A stretch of 64,000 bases of DNA from a virus. Positions 39,700 through 50,781 of this stretch are shown piece after piece. Within the stretch, counting starts at the first letter, position 1, and each line of letters begins with the position of its first letter. The notes beneath the pieces are model-generated. The model saw only the letters and a list, made by a program, of their open reading frames with translations. It did no database searches and was not told the DNA's origin. The stretch lies in IMG/VR virus record IMGVR_UViG_3300035156_000206, positions 186,001 through 250,000 of that record; one strand, 5' to 3'. The position numbers were made by a program, and so were the translations under genes.

Positions 39700-40009
39700 G
39701 TTCATCCTGCTCGAAGATTGGACATTCCCTCTTCATGTCGAGATGCGGAATCGTGTGTTTGCTGAATTCATAGAAGCAAAGTATGAGCTAAATGAATCTG
39801 GTTACGTGGCCTATGATTCGCCACCCGTGAATGTCACTGTTCCGAAAGGTACTGTCATGCACATCGAGCGGTACTACATCAAGAATGGCGGTCGAGACGA
39901 TTTCGATAGCGTCACATTCAGAGCATGGTTCGGAAAGAAGTCACAACGATTCTGGAGTAAGTTGGCGGATGCCAATAGAATCCAGGCAGTCTTTACTGTT
40001 CCTGCATAA
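39665..40009 (+). CDS. Conserved small phage protein (114 aa)
   Basis: ATG 39665 (AGGAGAATA upstream... within the preceding gene). 'MPQLYIPPLRVKFILLEDWT', 'NVTVPKGTVMHIERYYIKNG' and 'DDFDSVTFRAWFG' are typical of a short beta-rich family recurrent in phages of many hosts. Function unknown. Terminator follows 5 bases after the stop. Confidence 0.7.
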   Translation: MPQLYIPPLRVKFILLEDWTFPLHVEMRNRVFAEFIEAKYELNESGYVAYDSPPVNVTVPKGTVMHIERYYIKNGGRDDFDSVTFRAWFGKKSQRFWSKLADANRIQAVFTVPA

Positions 40010-40013
40010 AACA

Positions 40014-40036
40014 AAGCCGCATTGTGCGGCTTTTTT
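40014..40036 (+). terminator. Rho-independent terminator
   Basis: AAGCCGCA (40014-40021), TTG loop, TGCGGCTT (40025-40032) followed by Ts. It ends the nucleotide-metabolism block. Confidence 0.85.
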
Positions 40037-40055
40037 GTTACCTGGACACAAAAAG

Positions 40056-40083
40056 CATAAATAGCCCTATCGTGGAATAAATA
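40056..40083 (+). promoter_or_regulatory. Two late promoter boxes in tandem
   Basis: CATAAATA (40056-40063) and AATAAATA (40076-40083), 72 and 52 bases before the ATG at 40135. Confidence 0.55.
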
Positions 40084-40134
40084 TCGGAAACACATGCCAC
40101 ATGTTTCACACACAATACCGTACAGGAGAAATAC

Positions 40135-41418
40135 ATGAAATTACTACTCGCCCTTTTACAAGAGGCTAAGAAAAGTGAGATGGACCCATCTCAAGTGACT
40201 GCTTCGGACGTATCAGCTTATGTTCGCCAGGTCAAATCAGCTCTGAAGGGCCAGAAGATGACCAAAGGTTCTATCGGAAGTGCTGTTCGTGACATCGCAG
40301 AAGATGATCCAAAGTTTGGTGCCCATCCAGGTGCTCTGTCGAAATTGGCCGCTGCTGTTGCTGCAAAGCTCCTAGTTGTGCCTGTCAAAGAAGGCCTGGA
40401 TGACGAAGACTTTAGTGCACCAGCTGCAACTGAGCCTCCAGCACCCAAGCAACCAGATGCTGCTACTATTGCTGCCCTGTCACTGCAATTCACAGCTGGT
40501 GAGATCTCATTTGATGAGTTCAAGGCCCAACTGGCAAGTCTGGAAGCCGGCCCTGAAGCAACTACTGATGCACCACACGGTGAGCACCCAACTGGTGGTA
40601 TGGATGATGATCTCGATGGCATGGACGATGATGAATTCGATTCACACCGCTATAATGAGAGCGCAGATGCTGACGATGAAGATGATTCAATTCCTGCCAA
40701 GTTCTCTGCATCGTCTACAAAGGCTGAACTGAGCAAGCAAGCTTCGTACCTGAAGGCTGAAATCGCCAAAGCTAGTGATCGTATGTTGGCTGCTAAGCTG
40801 AAGCAGGCACTAACCAAGATCCAAGGATTCCAGAAGTCACAAGTATCGGAAAGCCTGTCGCCACGTGCTGAGAAAGCCTTGTCAAACAAGCTTTCAAAGG
40901 TGTCTGAGAGCGCTGACAGTGCTTCCAAAGAAGTTGTTGAAGAGTCTAGCCATATCGACGTGGATGAACTGACTACGACTGAAATCAGTTCGAAGTTGCT
41001 GGCTGCTGCTAAAGCTGGACACCCTGGTGTTGAAGGTATGAAGGTACATGCCGATGCAACAATGATGCGTGTTGAAGTACCTGGCACAGATCGTTGCTAC
41101 GCAACCCTGAATCTGGACACTGGCGCATTGACGGTGCTCAAAGAAGGTTGGGACTCGGAAGAGGAAGAAGAAGCCTGTGATGGTAAAGAAATGGCTGCTG
41201 CAAAGAAGCCAAAAACTAAACTGTCACCACGTGCTACAGTCGCCATGACCAAGAAATTGGCTAAGGCACCAAAGAAAGTAGCCGAAACTGTTGAAGTCAA
41301 GCCTGAAGTTGCAGTAGTAGAAGAGAAGGTTGCTGAAGTTAAAGTGGTAGAAGCAGCAGCGCCTAAAACTCTGGGACGTTTTGCTCAATCTATCGTGGAT
41401 GCCAAATCTGCTGAGTAA
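40135..41418 (+). CDS. Ala/Lys/Glu-rich late protein, probable head or internal virion component
   Basis: 427 residues; AGGAGAAATAC before the ATG. Low-complexity regions alternate with helices. N-terminal 'LLLALLQEAKKSEMDPSQVT' and an acidic centre 'DDDLDGMDDDEFDSH'. Two 'SPRA' repeats ('SPRAEKALSNKLSK' near 238 and 'SPRATVAMTKKLAK' near 362) flank a small folded part ('MRVEVPGTDRCYATLNLDTG'). The end is Val/Glu/Ala-rich. Late promoters and composition suggest a scaffold or packaged internal protein. No named homologue recognised. Confidence 0.65.
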   Translation: MKLLLALLQEAKKSEMDPSQVTASDVSAYVRQVKSALKGQKMTKGSIGSAVRDIAEDDPKFGAHPGALSKLAAAVAAKLLVVPVKEGLDDEDFSAPAATEPPAPKQPDAATIAALSLQFTAGEISFDEFKAQLASLEAGPEATTDAPHGEHPTGGMDDDLDGMDDDEFDSHRYNESADADDEDDSIPAKFSASSTKAELSKQASYLKAEIAKASDRMLAAKLKQALTKIQGFQKSQVSESLSPRAEKALSNKLSKVSESADSASKEVVEESSHIDVDELTTTEISSKLLAAAKAGHPGVEGMKVHADATMMRVEVPGTDRCYATLNLDTGALTVLKEGWDSEEEEEACDGKEMAAAKKPKTKLSPRATVAMTKKLAKAPKKVAETVEVKPEVAVVEEKVAEVKVVEAAAPKTLGRFAQSIVDAKSAE

Positions 41419-41439
41419 AGGGTAGGACGGCTAGGTAGC

Positions 41440-41474
41440 CTAAATAGAAGGGATCCATTTGGATCCCTTTTTTA
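41440..41474 (+). promoter_or_regulatory. Late promoter box abutting a terminator hairpin
   Basis: CTAAATA (41440-41446) is followed after one base by the terminator AAGGGATCC (41448-41456) / GGATCCCTT (41461-41469) plus a T run. T4-type initiation 6 bases after the box would start inside the left arm, so late transcripts escape the terminator that stops upstream transcription. Confidence 0.65.
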
Positions 41475-41486
41475 TTGGGTAGCCCT

Positions 41487-41681
41487 ATGTCAATCTTTGA
41501 CCCGAAATCTGTTTCACACGCGTTCTATGCCGAGTTGTTTACAAAAATCTCCATCAATCAGCTACTAGCGGAATCTGGACACTGCAAGCTCATCAAGGAC
41601 ATGACCAAAGGTGAATTTATCAGCTACCAGATGTATCTCCTAGAAAGCGTGAACGATGTTCAGAAGCCCTTGAAGAAATAG
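41487..41681 (+). CDS. Small hypothetical late protein (64 aa)
   Basis: ATG 41487, 13 bases after the terminator/late promoter unit; ribosome site is weak (GGGTAG). 'AFYAELFTKISINQLLAESG' and 'GEFISYQMYLLESVNDVQ' form two helices. Its 3' end overlaps the facing - strand gene by 62 bases. Confidence 0.5.
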   Translation: MSIFDPKSVSHAFYAELFTKISINQLLAESGHCKLIKDMTKGEFISYQMYLLESVNDVQKPLKK

Positions 41682-41943
41682 CACGGCCATGCAAACGGCC
41701 TGATCGTACTTCAAATTCGTCCCCAACTTGTGGAGCGAAATCGAGGCGATCAGCCCTAGGTTCCTTTCGGTCCGAACTCTTTTGGACCCACCACACGTCG
41801 TAGCCAACCAATACTGGCATATTACAACCCTGACAGCTCGCACGCACGTAGTGTGGCTTGACCGCAACCACAATTGCAGGCTCAGCCGCATAAGTAGCTG
41901 TAACAGACATCGTTGCAATAAGCAAAAACAGCAATCGTTTCAT
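41620..41943 (-). CDS. Putative secreted/periplasmic small protein
   Basis: 107 residues on the - strand; GGGAG 6 bases before the ATG. N-terminal signal peptide 'MKRLLFLLIATMSVTATYAA' with an A-x-A cleavage site. The mature part starts near 'AEPAIVVAVKPHYVRASCQG' with a C-x2-C pair and 'GYDVWWVQKSSDRK'. It could act in the periplasm, for example in superinfection exclusion or lysis control. A near-consensus sigma70 promoter drives it. Isolated - strand gene among late + strand genes. Confidence 0.7.
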   Translation of the reverse strand: MKRLLFLLIATMSVTATYAAEPAIVVAVKPHYVRASCQGCNMPVLVGYDVWWVQKSSDRKEPRADRLDFAPQVGDEFEVRSGRLHGRAISSRASEHRSRFLGDTSGS

Positions 41944-41967
41944 AATGACTCCCAGTTATTAATCTTC

Positions 41968-41995
41968 ATTATATACAAAATTTTATTTTTGTCAA
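41968..41995 (-). promoter_or_regulatory. Near-consensus sigma70 promoter
   Basis: On the - strand TTGACA (41995-41990)-N16-TATAAT (41973-41968), 25 bases before the ATG of the secreted protein. Both hexamers are exact consensus, so expression should begin early. Confidence 0.8.
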
Positions 41996-42081
41996 CGATG
42001 TCGATACTGCCGAGGACTTGCGGTACCTGCGCACCATTATGACGATTGTAAACTCAAACCCGCCGAACGTACGGCGGTCGT

Positions 42082-42089
42082 GATAAATA
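42082..42089 (+). promoter_or_regulatory. Late promoter box flanked by inverted repeats
   Basis: GATAAATA lies between TCGTG (42078-42082) and CACGA (42091-42095), preceded by the hairpin CCGCCG (42060-42065) / CGGCGG (42072-42077). It serves the collagen-like fibre 33 bases downstream. Confidence 0.6.
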
Positions 42090-42121
42090 CCACGATCAAT
42101 ACTAGAACGGAGCAAAAATTA

Positions 42122-45454
<3,333 letters not shown>

Positions 45455-45485
45455 ACACAACAAACAAGCAATCTGAGTTCATTAC

Positions 45486-45521
45486 CTAAATAGGGGAGTA
45501 GAGAAATCTACTCCCTTTTTT
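45486..45521 (+). promoter_or_regulatory. Late promoter box abutting a GAAA-loop terminator
   Basis: CTAAATA (45486-45492), then one base, then GGGAGTAGA (45494-45502), GAAA loop, TCTACTCCC (45507-45515) and six Ts. Same arrangement as at 41440: initiation would fall inside the left arm. Confidence 0.65.
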
Positions 45522-45551
45522 ATTCGATCAAACAGTTCTTAGGAGACAAGC

Positions 45552-46100
45552 ATGGAATACAACAAAGTAAGAGACACGCTCAAGGATGGACAAGTTGTGT
45601 TCATCCTGGCGAAGACCTGGAAACAAAAATTAATCTGCTTGGTGACAGGTGGGCGATTCTCACACGTTGGATTCCTCGTGTGGATGTATGATGGATTAGG
45701 GCGGAAACGTCTCATGTGCATCGAATCAAACTTCGGCGGAGCACGTCTTGTGCAAGCAAGTGCATACATTCCACGTGGAATGACAGTGCTCGACATAGGA
45801 ATCGATTGGACAGAATACGAGGACAGTGCATTTGGAGATACAGGCAAGTTGCCGTACAGCATACCGAACTTAGTACTGATCGGCATGAAGACCTTGCTGA
45901 ATAAGGTGGGTTTGCGCAAGCTGGCAAAACTGGTACCACGTGATCACCACGGTGAGGTGTGCAGTGAGTATGTTGCTACCTTGCTTGTTGAAGTTGGTAG
46001 ATACCAACTGGATGCATTTATCAGCCCACACGAACTATATGAAATGCTGATGTCTGCACCTGTGTTGCGGGGCGTGACGGTAATTGAAGCGGTTGACTAA
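45552..46100 (+). CDS. Papain-like (NlpC/P60, YiiX-type) hydrolase-like protein
   Basis: 182 residues; CTTAGGAGACAAGC before the ATG. 'LKDGQVVFILAKTWKQKLIC' and 'TGGRFSHVGFLVWM' carry the His of the permuted papain-like (YiiX/YaeF) family. 'HHGEVCSEYVATLL' carries the candidate nucleophile Cys, and an acidic 'IESNFGGA' strand lies between. Such enzymes hydrolyse amides or thioesters; in phages they are found with virion or lysis genes. Last + strand gene of the late block. Confidence 0.7.
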   Translation: MEYNKVRDTLKDGQVVFILAKTWKQKLICLVTGGRFSHVGFLVWMYDGLGRKRLMCIESNFGGARLVQASAYIPRGMTVLDIGIDWTEYEDSAFGDTGKLPYSIPNLVLIGMKTLLNKVGLRKLAKLVPRDHHGEVCSEYVATLLVEVGRYQLDAFISPHELYEMLMSAPVLRGVTVIEAVD

Positions 46101-46174
46101 AAGGGCTTTCCTTTATGTTGATAACGCATAACCCATAGTTTATCCCCCTCATTCCACATCGCAAACCGTTTCCA

Positions 46175-46204
46175 AAATGATAAACGTTTACGCGATTATC
46201 ATTT
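46175..46204. repeat. Inverted repeat with nested palindrome
   Basis: AAATGATAA (46175-46183) and TTATCATTT (46196-46204) flank a region holding the palindrome TAAACGTTTA (46181-46190). Located in the 172-base gap between convergent transcription units. Purpose unknown. Confidence 0.5.
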
Positions 46205-46231
46205 GTTTTGGAATGCTAATCCACCAGACGT

Positions 46232-46257
46232 AAAAAAAGCCCCGAAGGGCTTTTTTT
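46232..46257. terminator. Bidirectional terminator between convergent operons
   Basis: AAAAAAAGCCC, CGAA loop, GGGCTTTTTTT works in both directions. It ends the + strand late block and the - strand terD gene. A near-identical hairpin occurs at 55361. Confidence 0.9.
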
Positions 46258-46272
46258 ATTGCTTGTGTGGTA

Positions 46273-46866
46273 TTAACCCTTGACGTTGCCGCCGTAGCCG
46301 ATGACGAATTCTGCCAGGCCCATCGCATAGCCGGCGCCGACCGCTTTGAAGGTCCAGTCGCCCGACGATTTCTTGTAGACCGAACCGAACTGGACAGCGG
46401 TTTCGTTGCTAAAGTCGTCTTCCAGTTTGTAACCGCCGATGATGTCGTTGGTTTCGTCGTTGAACAGCGTAATCGATGCTTTGGAAACCTGGCCGAAGTT
46501 CTGGCGGCGCGCTTCGGCGTCGTGGATGGTAACAACGAATGCGATCTCGTCGACTGCTGCATCCAGCTTGGTGAAGTCGACAACTGCATCTTCGCCATCG
46601 CCACCGCCGGTGGTGTTGTCTGGGCTCTTGACCACGGAACCGTTCGGGAGCGCCAGCATGTTGTAGAAGACGAAGTGGCCATCATCGATCAGCTTTGGAT
46701 CGCCAGCGGTATCGTAGTGGCAAACGAAGATGCTCAGGTCGAGATCGAAGTCGCTTCCGGTATCGGTTGCGTTTGTAGTCCACTTCAATTCCGCGCGAAC
46801 GCGATTCAGGCCGACGACTTTGGACAGGTCAATGCGACCGCCTTTGGAAAGATTGATTCCCGACAT
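46273..46866 (-). CDS. terD: TerD-family protein
   Basis: 197 residues from ATG 46866 (GGAGTTATT upstream). Typical TerD features: 'INLSKGGRIDLSK' start, 'TGSDFDLDLSIFVC' (Ca-binding Asp cluster), 'NTTGGGDGEDAVVDF' second acidic site, 'IAFVVTIHDAEARRQNFGQV' and 'GSVYKKSSGDWTFKAVGAGY'. TerD proteins are calcium-dependent, membrane-associated stress proteins linked to tellurite resistance and phage inhibition. Codons are more GC-rich than in the late genes, consistent with acquisition from bacteria. Confidence 0.9.
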   Translation of the reverse strand: MSGINLSKGGRIDLSKVVGLNRVRAELKWTTNATDTGSDFDLDLSIFVCHYDTAGDPKLIDDGHFVFYNMLALPNGSVVKSPDNTTGGGDGEDAVVDFTKLDAAVDEIAFVVTIHDAEARRQNFGQVSKASITLFNDETNDIIGGYKLEDDFSNETAVQFGSVYKKSSGDWTFKAVGAGYAMGLAEFVIGYGGNVKG

Positions 46867-46919
46867 AATAACTCCAGTGTGATGTTTTGTGAGATTGGGC
46901 GTCATCGCTGACAACACCC

Positions 46920-46948
46920 ACTTTACTGCAAGCTGACAAAATTGTCAA
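46920..46948 (-). promoter_or_regulatory. Early promoter for terD
   Basis: TTGACA (46948-46943)-N17-TAAAGT (46925-46920). One of nine similar - strand promoters. Confidence 0.7.
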
Positions 46949-46971
46949 CAATTACTTTTTACTACTGTCGA

Positions 46972-47616
46972 TCAGATCGAGTCAAACTTGGCATCGGACA
47001 TGCGCTGGAAGTGACCGCTAACTGCACGGTAGATTGCTTCTGCCAGTTCGGTGACCAGATCTGCAACGATGAACCAGATGACCGAGATTGGCCAGTAAGC
47101 GATCCAGATCACGATCGATCCTTTGTTCGTGCTCGCTTGTGGAGCCACCAGCTTCAGCAGTTCCGACATCTTGGTGATATCTGCCCAGTTGGTCCCACGT
47201 GGAGCACCATACTTGATTTCTTTGACAAATGATGCCAGCATTTCAGCATCTGCTGAGTGAGCCTTGAAGTAGTCCAATGGCAGATTCTTCTGCCTCAGGA
47301 ACGCTGCGCGCGAAGCAACAAACGCTTCGGCCTTCTTGGTCAGAAAGTTTGACCACTTGTATCGTGCCCAAAGTACCCCAATCACGGCATACAGTACGAG
47401 GGCGCCGGCCACGTAGAGTGGATTGGTGATGAAGTCGATGACTACTGGGAACTTTGCGGCAATGGCCACGCCCAGTGCGATGGTGGCAATTGTTGCCCAA
47501 CCTCCGCGTTCGTGGACAACGAAACACCAGAGAATGATCGTGATGATTGCCAATGGCACCCAGAAAATTGGGAGTAAGGCAAGTAGTGCCAAATCTGCGA
47601 AAAGGGATGTGATCAT
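46972..47616 (-). CDS. Membrane protein of the ter cluster
   Basis: 214 residues from ATG 47616. Three or four membrane spans: 'LALLALLPIFWVPLAIITII', 'WATIATIALGVAIAAKFPVV', 'PLYVAGALVLYAVIGVLWA', and near the end 'IVIWIAY...VIWFIVADLV'. A cytoplasmic stretch ('SADAEMLASFVKEIKYGAPR') lies between. No family recognised. No separate promoter seen: the TerC terminator lies just upstream, so it may depend on read-through. Confidence 0.7.
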   Translation of the reverse strand: MITSLFADLALLALLPIFWVPLAIITIILWCFVVHERGGWATIATIALGVAIAAKFPVVIDFITNPLYVAGALVLYAVIGVLWARYKWSNFLTKKAEAFVASRAAFLRQKNLPLDYFKAHSADAEMLASFVKEIKYGAPRGTNWADITKMSELLKLVAPQASTNKGSIVIWIAYWPISVIWFIVADLVTELAEAIYRAVSGHFQRMSDAKFDSI

Positions 47617-47640
47617 TTGAGATCCTGTAAGTGGGGTTAG

Positions 47641-47668
47641 AAAAAGGCTTGCTAGATTCAGCAAGCCT
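47641..47668 (-). terminator. Terminator after the TelA-vWA-TerC operon
   Basis: On the - strand AGGCTTGCT, GAATCT loop, AGCAAGCCT and TTTTT, 15 bases after the TerC stop. Confidence 0.85.
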
Positions 47669-47682
47669 CTTGGTGTTTCAGA

Positions 47683-48753
47683 TCAGTACTCGTTGGTTAC
47701 TGGCTCGTAAGGTGGCTTGATGACAGCACGGTCTTTGCGATTGTGCATGATCGATGAGATCAGCGCGACGACAATGAATGCTGCACCAATTGTTCCCGAT
47801 ACCAGCTCGGACATGTGGTGGAATGTGCTGATGAACATGATCGTTGCCAGAGCACCAATTGCGTAGAACGCACCGTGTTCAAGGTATCGGAATTCAGCCA
47901 GCGTGCCCTTGTCGACGAGATACAGTGTCATTGACCGGACGAACATTGCACCAACACCCAGGCCAAGCGCAATCACGAGCAGGTTGTTTGTCACAGCAAA
48001 TGCACCAATCACACCATCGAACGAGAAGGACGCATCCAACACTTCGAGGTACAAGAAGCCCATCAGACCGTTCTTTGCAACCATCACGGCCGTGCCGTTG
48101 GTAACAACTTCCTCTTCCTCGTTACCAGTGAACAACTCGAGGCTATCAACAAGCACGTATGTGATGATGCCAGCCCCGCCTGCCATGAGGAACGAGATAG
48201 CTTCTGCAGGGATCGCAATATATTTGCTGACGATGTACAGGATAGCCATGGTAATGACGATCTGGATGGATTCAGCATTGCCGATCTTGGCGAGCGGTTT
48301 CTCAATCATAGCAACCCAGTGCGTATCTTTCTCAGCGTCCAGAAAGAACTTGAGGAAGACCAACATCAGGAATGCTCCACCAAAGCCGGCGATCATGGAA
48401 TGGGTTGCGGTCAATGTAGCAGCGTACTTGGCAGGATCATTCATTGCCATGACACTAACATCCCACATGCCCATGCCTGTCGTGATTGCCACGATCAAGA
48501 TAGGGAACACGATCCGCATGCCAAATACAGCGATCACCATACCGACGGTGAGGAACATCTTGCGCCAGAATGGCGTCATTTTGTTCAACTGCTTTGCATT
48601 TACCACCGCGTTGTCGATAGACAGCGATGTTTCGAGCAGACCCAACATCAGGACTGCGTAGAGGCCTGGCATACCACCGAAGTAGTAGCCCGCCCCTACA
48701 GCCAAGATCGTGAAAACGAACGACCAGTTAAAATAGCTGAGGGTGGACTTCAT
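47683..48753 (-). CDS. TerC-like / DUF475 integral membrane protein
   Basis: 356 residues with about nine hydrophobic segments. Signature motifs 'LLETSLSIDNAVVNA' and 'EVLDASFSFDGVIGAFAVTN' hold the acidic residues (D in 'SIDN' and 'SFDG') characteristic of the TerC superfamily; the length and spacing fit the DUF475 branch. TerC proteins are linked to metal (Mn) efflux and tellurite resistance and form membrane complexes with TerD-like proteins. ATG 4 bases after the vWA gene end region, same operon. Confidence 0.88.
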   Translation of the reverse strand: MKSTLSYFNWSFVFTILAVGAGYYFGGMPGLYAVLMLGLLETSLSIDNAVVNAKQLNKMTPFWRKMFLTVGMVIAVFGMRIVFPILIVAITTGMGMWDVSVMAMNDPAKYAATLTATHSMIAGFGGAFLMLVFLKFFLDAEKDTHWVAMIEKPLAKIGNAESIQIVITMAILYIVSKYIAIPAEAISFLMAGGAGIITYVLVDSLELFTGNEEEEVVTNGTAVMVAKNGLMGFLYLEVLDASFSFDGVIGAFAVTNNLLVIALGLGVGAMFVRSMTLYLVDKGTLAEFRYLEHGAFYAIGALATIMFISTFHHMSELVSGTIGAAFIVVALISSIMHNRKDRAVIKPPYEPVTNEY

Positions 48754-48757
48754 GGTA

Positions 48758-49543
48758 TTAGGCGCCCGTCTTTGCTTTGTACCATTCGATGAATTCGCGG
48801 TTCAGCAGCTTGCCGTACAGGTCTTCATCGGACATATTTTCGATCTGGTTGGCATTGAAGAAGCCAACATTGTCGTACTTGTCTGCCATGCGCTGCAGGA
48901 AGCGGAACGCGCAGCCCGAACCTGGGTCGCTGATGCCGATGAACTGGTAGTAGACGGCGGCATCTTTGAATTCTTCGAACAGCGTTTCGGTGGCCGTTTC
49001 GTCACCATTGTCACCATCGGTTACGATGATTGCGTAAGCTGGTGGCTTGGCTTTACCAGTAGCAGCCGGGGCAACAGGCTCAGGAGCCGGGGTCGCTTTG
49101 CCAAACAGCTTGCCGAGGATGCCCTTTGCTGCGGTAGTGGCGCCGGCAATACTGGCCGAGACGGCACTTGGCTTGTAACGATCGTTGATCAGGCGCAGCA
49201 GTGGCGAATAGTTGGTGCCGGACCAAAGACGCAGGGAGCTGTTGTTCAGGATATGCTTGTTGACGTAGTCACCGAACATTGATTCTTTGACGTCCGGTGC
49301 TTCTTGTGCGTTTGAACCGAACACGAATGCATCGAGCGTTGCATTGTCGTCGAACTTCATGGCCAGCGGGAAGACGCGCTGCACGGTGTTGTGCATGACG
49401 CCGCGCGAGAACAACCCTTGGGCGGAGCCGGACACGTCCAGCGAAATGCTGACCTGGGCACAGATTTTCGGTGCCGAGCGTTTCATCAGGATGATATCGA
49501 CTTTCTTGCGCAGGTCGATGAGGTTTGGTTGGTCAATGGCCAT
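48758..49543 (-). CDS. von Willebrand A domain protein (TerF/TerY-like)
   Basis: 261 residues. MIDAS start 'VSISLDVSGSAQGLFSRGVM' (D-x-S-x-S), 'LDAFVFGSNAQEAPDV', 'GTNYSPLLRLINDRY' (Thr of the MIDAS) and 'AYAIIVTDGDNGDETATETL' (second Asp). A Pro/Ala linker ('TPAPEPVAPAATG') is inserted near residue 150. It matches the vWA module of TerF in ter clusters, where it binds metal and partner proteins. Ends 2 bases from the TelA-like gene. Confidence 0.85.
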   Translation of the reverse strand: MAIDQPNLIDLRKKVDIILMKRSAPKICAQVSISLDVSGSAQGLFSRGVMHNTVQRVFPLAMKFDDNATLDAFVFGSNAQEAPDVKESMFGDYVNKHILNNSSLRLWSGTNYSPLLRLINDRYKPSAVSASIAGATTAAKGILGKLFGKATPAPEPVAPAATGKAKPPAYAIIVTDGDNGDETATETLFEEFKDAAVYYQFIGISDPGSGCAFRFLQRMADKYDNVGFFNANQIENMSDEDLYGKLLNREFIEWYKAKTGA

Positions 49544-49545
49544 GG

Positions 49546-50694
49546 TTATTTCCTTTGGATAAGTTTGGTTTGCAACTCTTTTTGCATCTCGGCTACGCGG
49601 TTTGACACGAGCTTACGATGTTTGGCACCTTCTTCGGTGATCTGGAATACTCCCTGGATCCCCGAAATAAGTTCTGATTGGACATGCTCGATCGTTGTTA
49701 GATCGATAATGCCACGCTGACTTTGTTGCGCAACCGCAATGGACGTCTGCTTCAGCTTGGTAGCTGTATCGCGAGCCATTTGGTTGGTAAAGTCATTGAT
49801 TTGGGTTGACAGCTGGGCACCACGAGCTTGCTCGTCTACCATCATCCCGACCATGAACTGACGCTTCCAGTTCGGGACAACGTGTGCCTTCACGAGCTTG
49901 AACTGCTCGATCAGGTGAACACCATTCTGTTGCATCAAGCGAATTGCCGGTGCCGTTTGATAGGCAGCCATTTTCAGGCGCTCGAAGTTCGATGCCTTCA
50001 TGTCGAGACTTACCAAATAGTTCTTGGCATCATTGACTTGTTGGACATCGTAAGGATCTGGGTTGGGGCCAAGGCTGGCTACGAAGGCATCGGTCTCGAC
50101 CTGCAGCTCTTCAATCGCCAAGCGGGAAGCAAGCACGAGCTTGTCCAGAGCATGGTACTGATCCATGTTGGCTTCGTACAGGTCTTCCATGATGTCGAGT
50201 CGCTTGCTGATGCCCGAGGAGAATACATCCACCTCATTGACGATCTTTTCCACCTGGGTGGTAGCCAAATCAAATTGGCCAACGACGCGATCTTTTGTAT
50301 TGCGGAATTTGTCGAGCCAGCCACCAATGACAGGCAGGCGGCTCTTCTGGTTCAGCACACCAATGTTGATACCTTTGGCTGCGATGATGATGTTAGTGAG
50401 CTTGTCACCAACAAAGTCCAAATCGCTGGACTTGCTGTGTTGCAGCATATTGTCTGCCATATCGGCAATACGATCCTGCACATCATCACCGAACGCTACC
50501 AGAGCCGTAGGATCTACCTTCACCAGCTGATCCTTGAGCTTACGGATCTCGGCCATTCCTTCTGAGCTGTACTTGGCCATCGCCGTGTTTAATACAGAAG
50601 GACTACCGTTCAGCGAAGCATTTGTCGCTACAGCGGATGAGCCAAAAGGACTCGATTCGCTTGTGCGCGCAGACTGCGATTTGAACTGTTTCAT
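49546..50694 (-). CDS. telA: TelA/KlaA-like toxic anion resistance protein
   Basis: 382 residues from ATG 50694 (AGGGAG upstream). Long helical protein with the TelA layout: 'VDPTALVAFGDDVQDRIADM', 'DLDFVGDKLTNIIIAAKGIN', 'RLPVIGGWLDKFRNTKDRVV', 'AAYQTAPAIRLMQQNGVHLI' and 'VVPNWKRQFM'. TelA proteins accompany TerD/TerC in tellurite resistance operons; the mechanism is unclear. First gene of the operon telA-vWA-TerC under the 50748 promoter. Confidence 0.85.
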   Translation of the reverse strand: MKQFKSQSARTSESSPFGSSAVATNASLNGSPSVLNTAMAKYSSEGMAEIRKLKDQLVKVDPTALVAFGDDVQDRIADMADNMLQHSKSSDLDFVGDKLTNIIIAAKGINIGVLNQKSRLPVIGGWLDKFRNTKDRVVGQFDLATTQVEKIVNEVDVFSSGISKRLDIMEDLYEANMDQYHALDKLVLASRLAIEELQVETDAFVASLGPNPDPYDVQQVNDAKNYLVSLDMKASNFERLKMAAYQTAPAIRLMQQNGVHLIEQFKLVKAHVVPNWKRQFMVGMMVDEQARGAQLSTQINDFTNQMARDTATKLKQTSIAVAQQSQRGIIDLTTIEHVQSELISGIQGVFQITEEGAKHRKLVSNRVAEMQKELQTKLIQRK

Positions 50695-50718
50695 TCGATC
50701 TCCCTTAACAATGACATC

Positions 50719-50748
50719 ATTATACGGATGGGCTATACGAAAAGTCAA
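50719..50748 (-). promoter_or_regulatory. Early promoter for the telA operon
   Basis: TTGACT (50748-50743)-N18-TATAAT (50724-50719), 25 bases before the telA ATG. Confidence 0.75.
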
Positions 50749-50781
50749 CAAATATTTCTGCTAACTTTGAAACTGAAGGGT

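Noticed and set aside
47903-48661. 252-codon + strand frame opposite the TerC-like gene
   Set aside because: Low-complexity translation; the - strand frame has clear TerC motifs and operon context.
49828-50565. 245-codon + strand frame opposite telA
   Set aside because: Shadow of the TelA-like coding sequence; no start signals.
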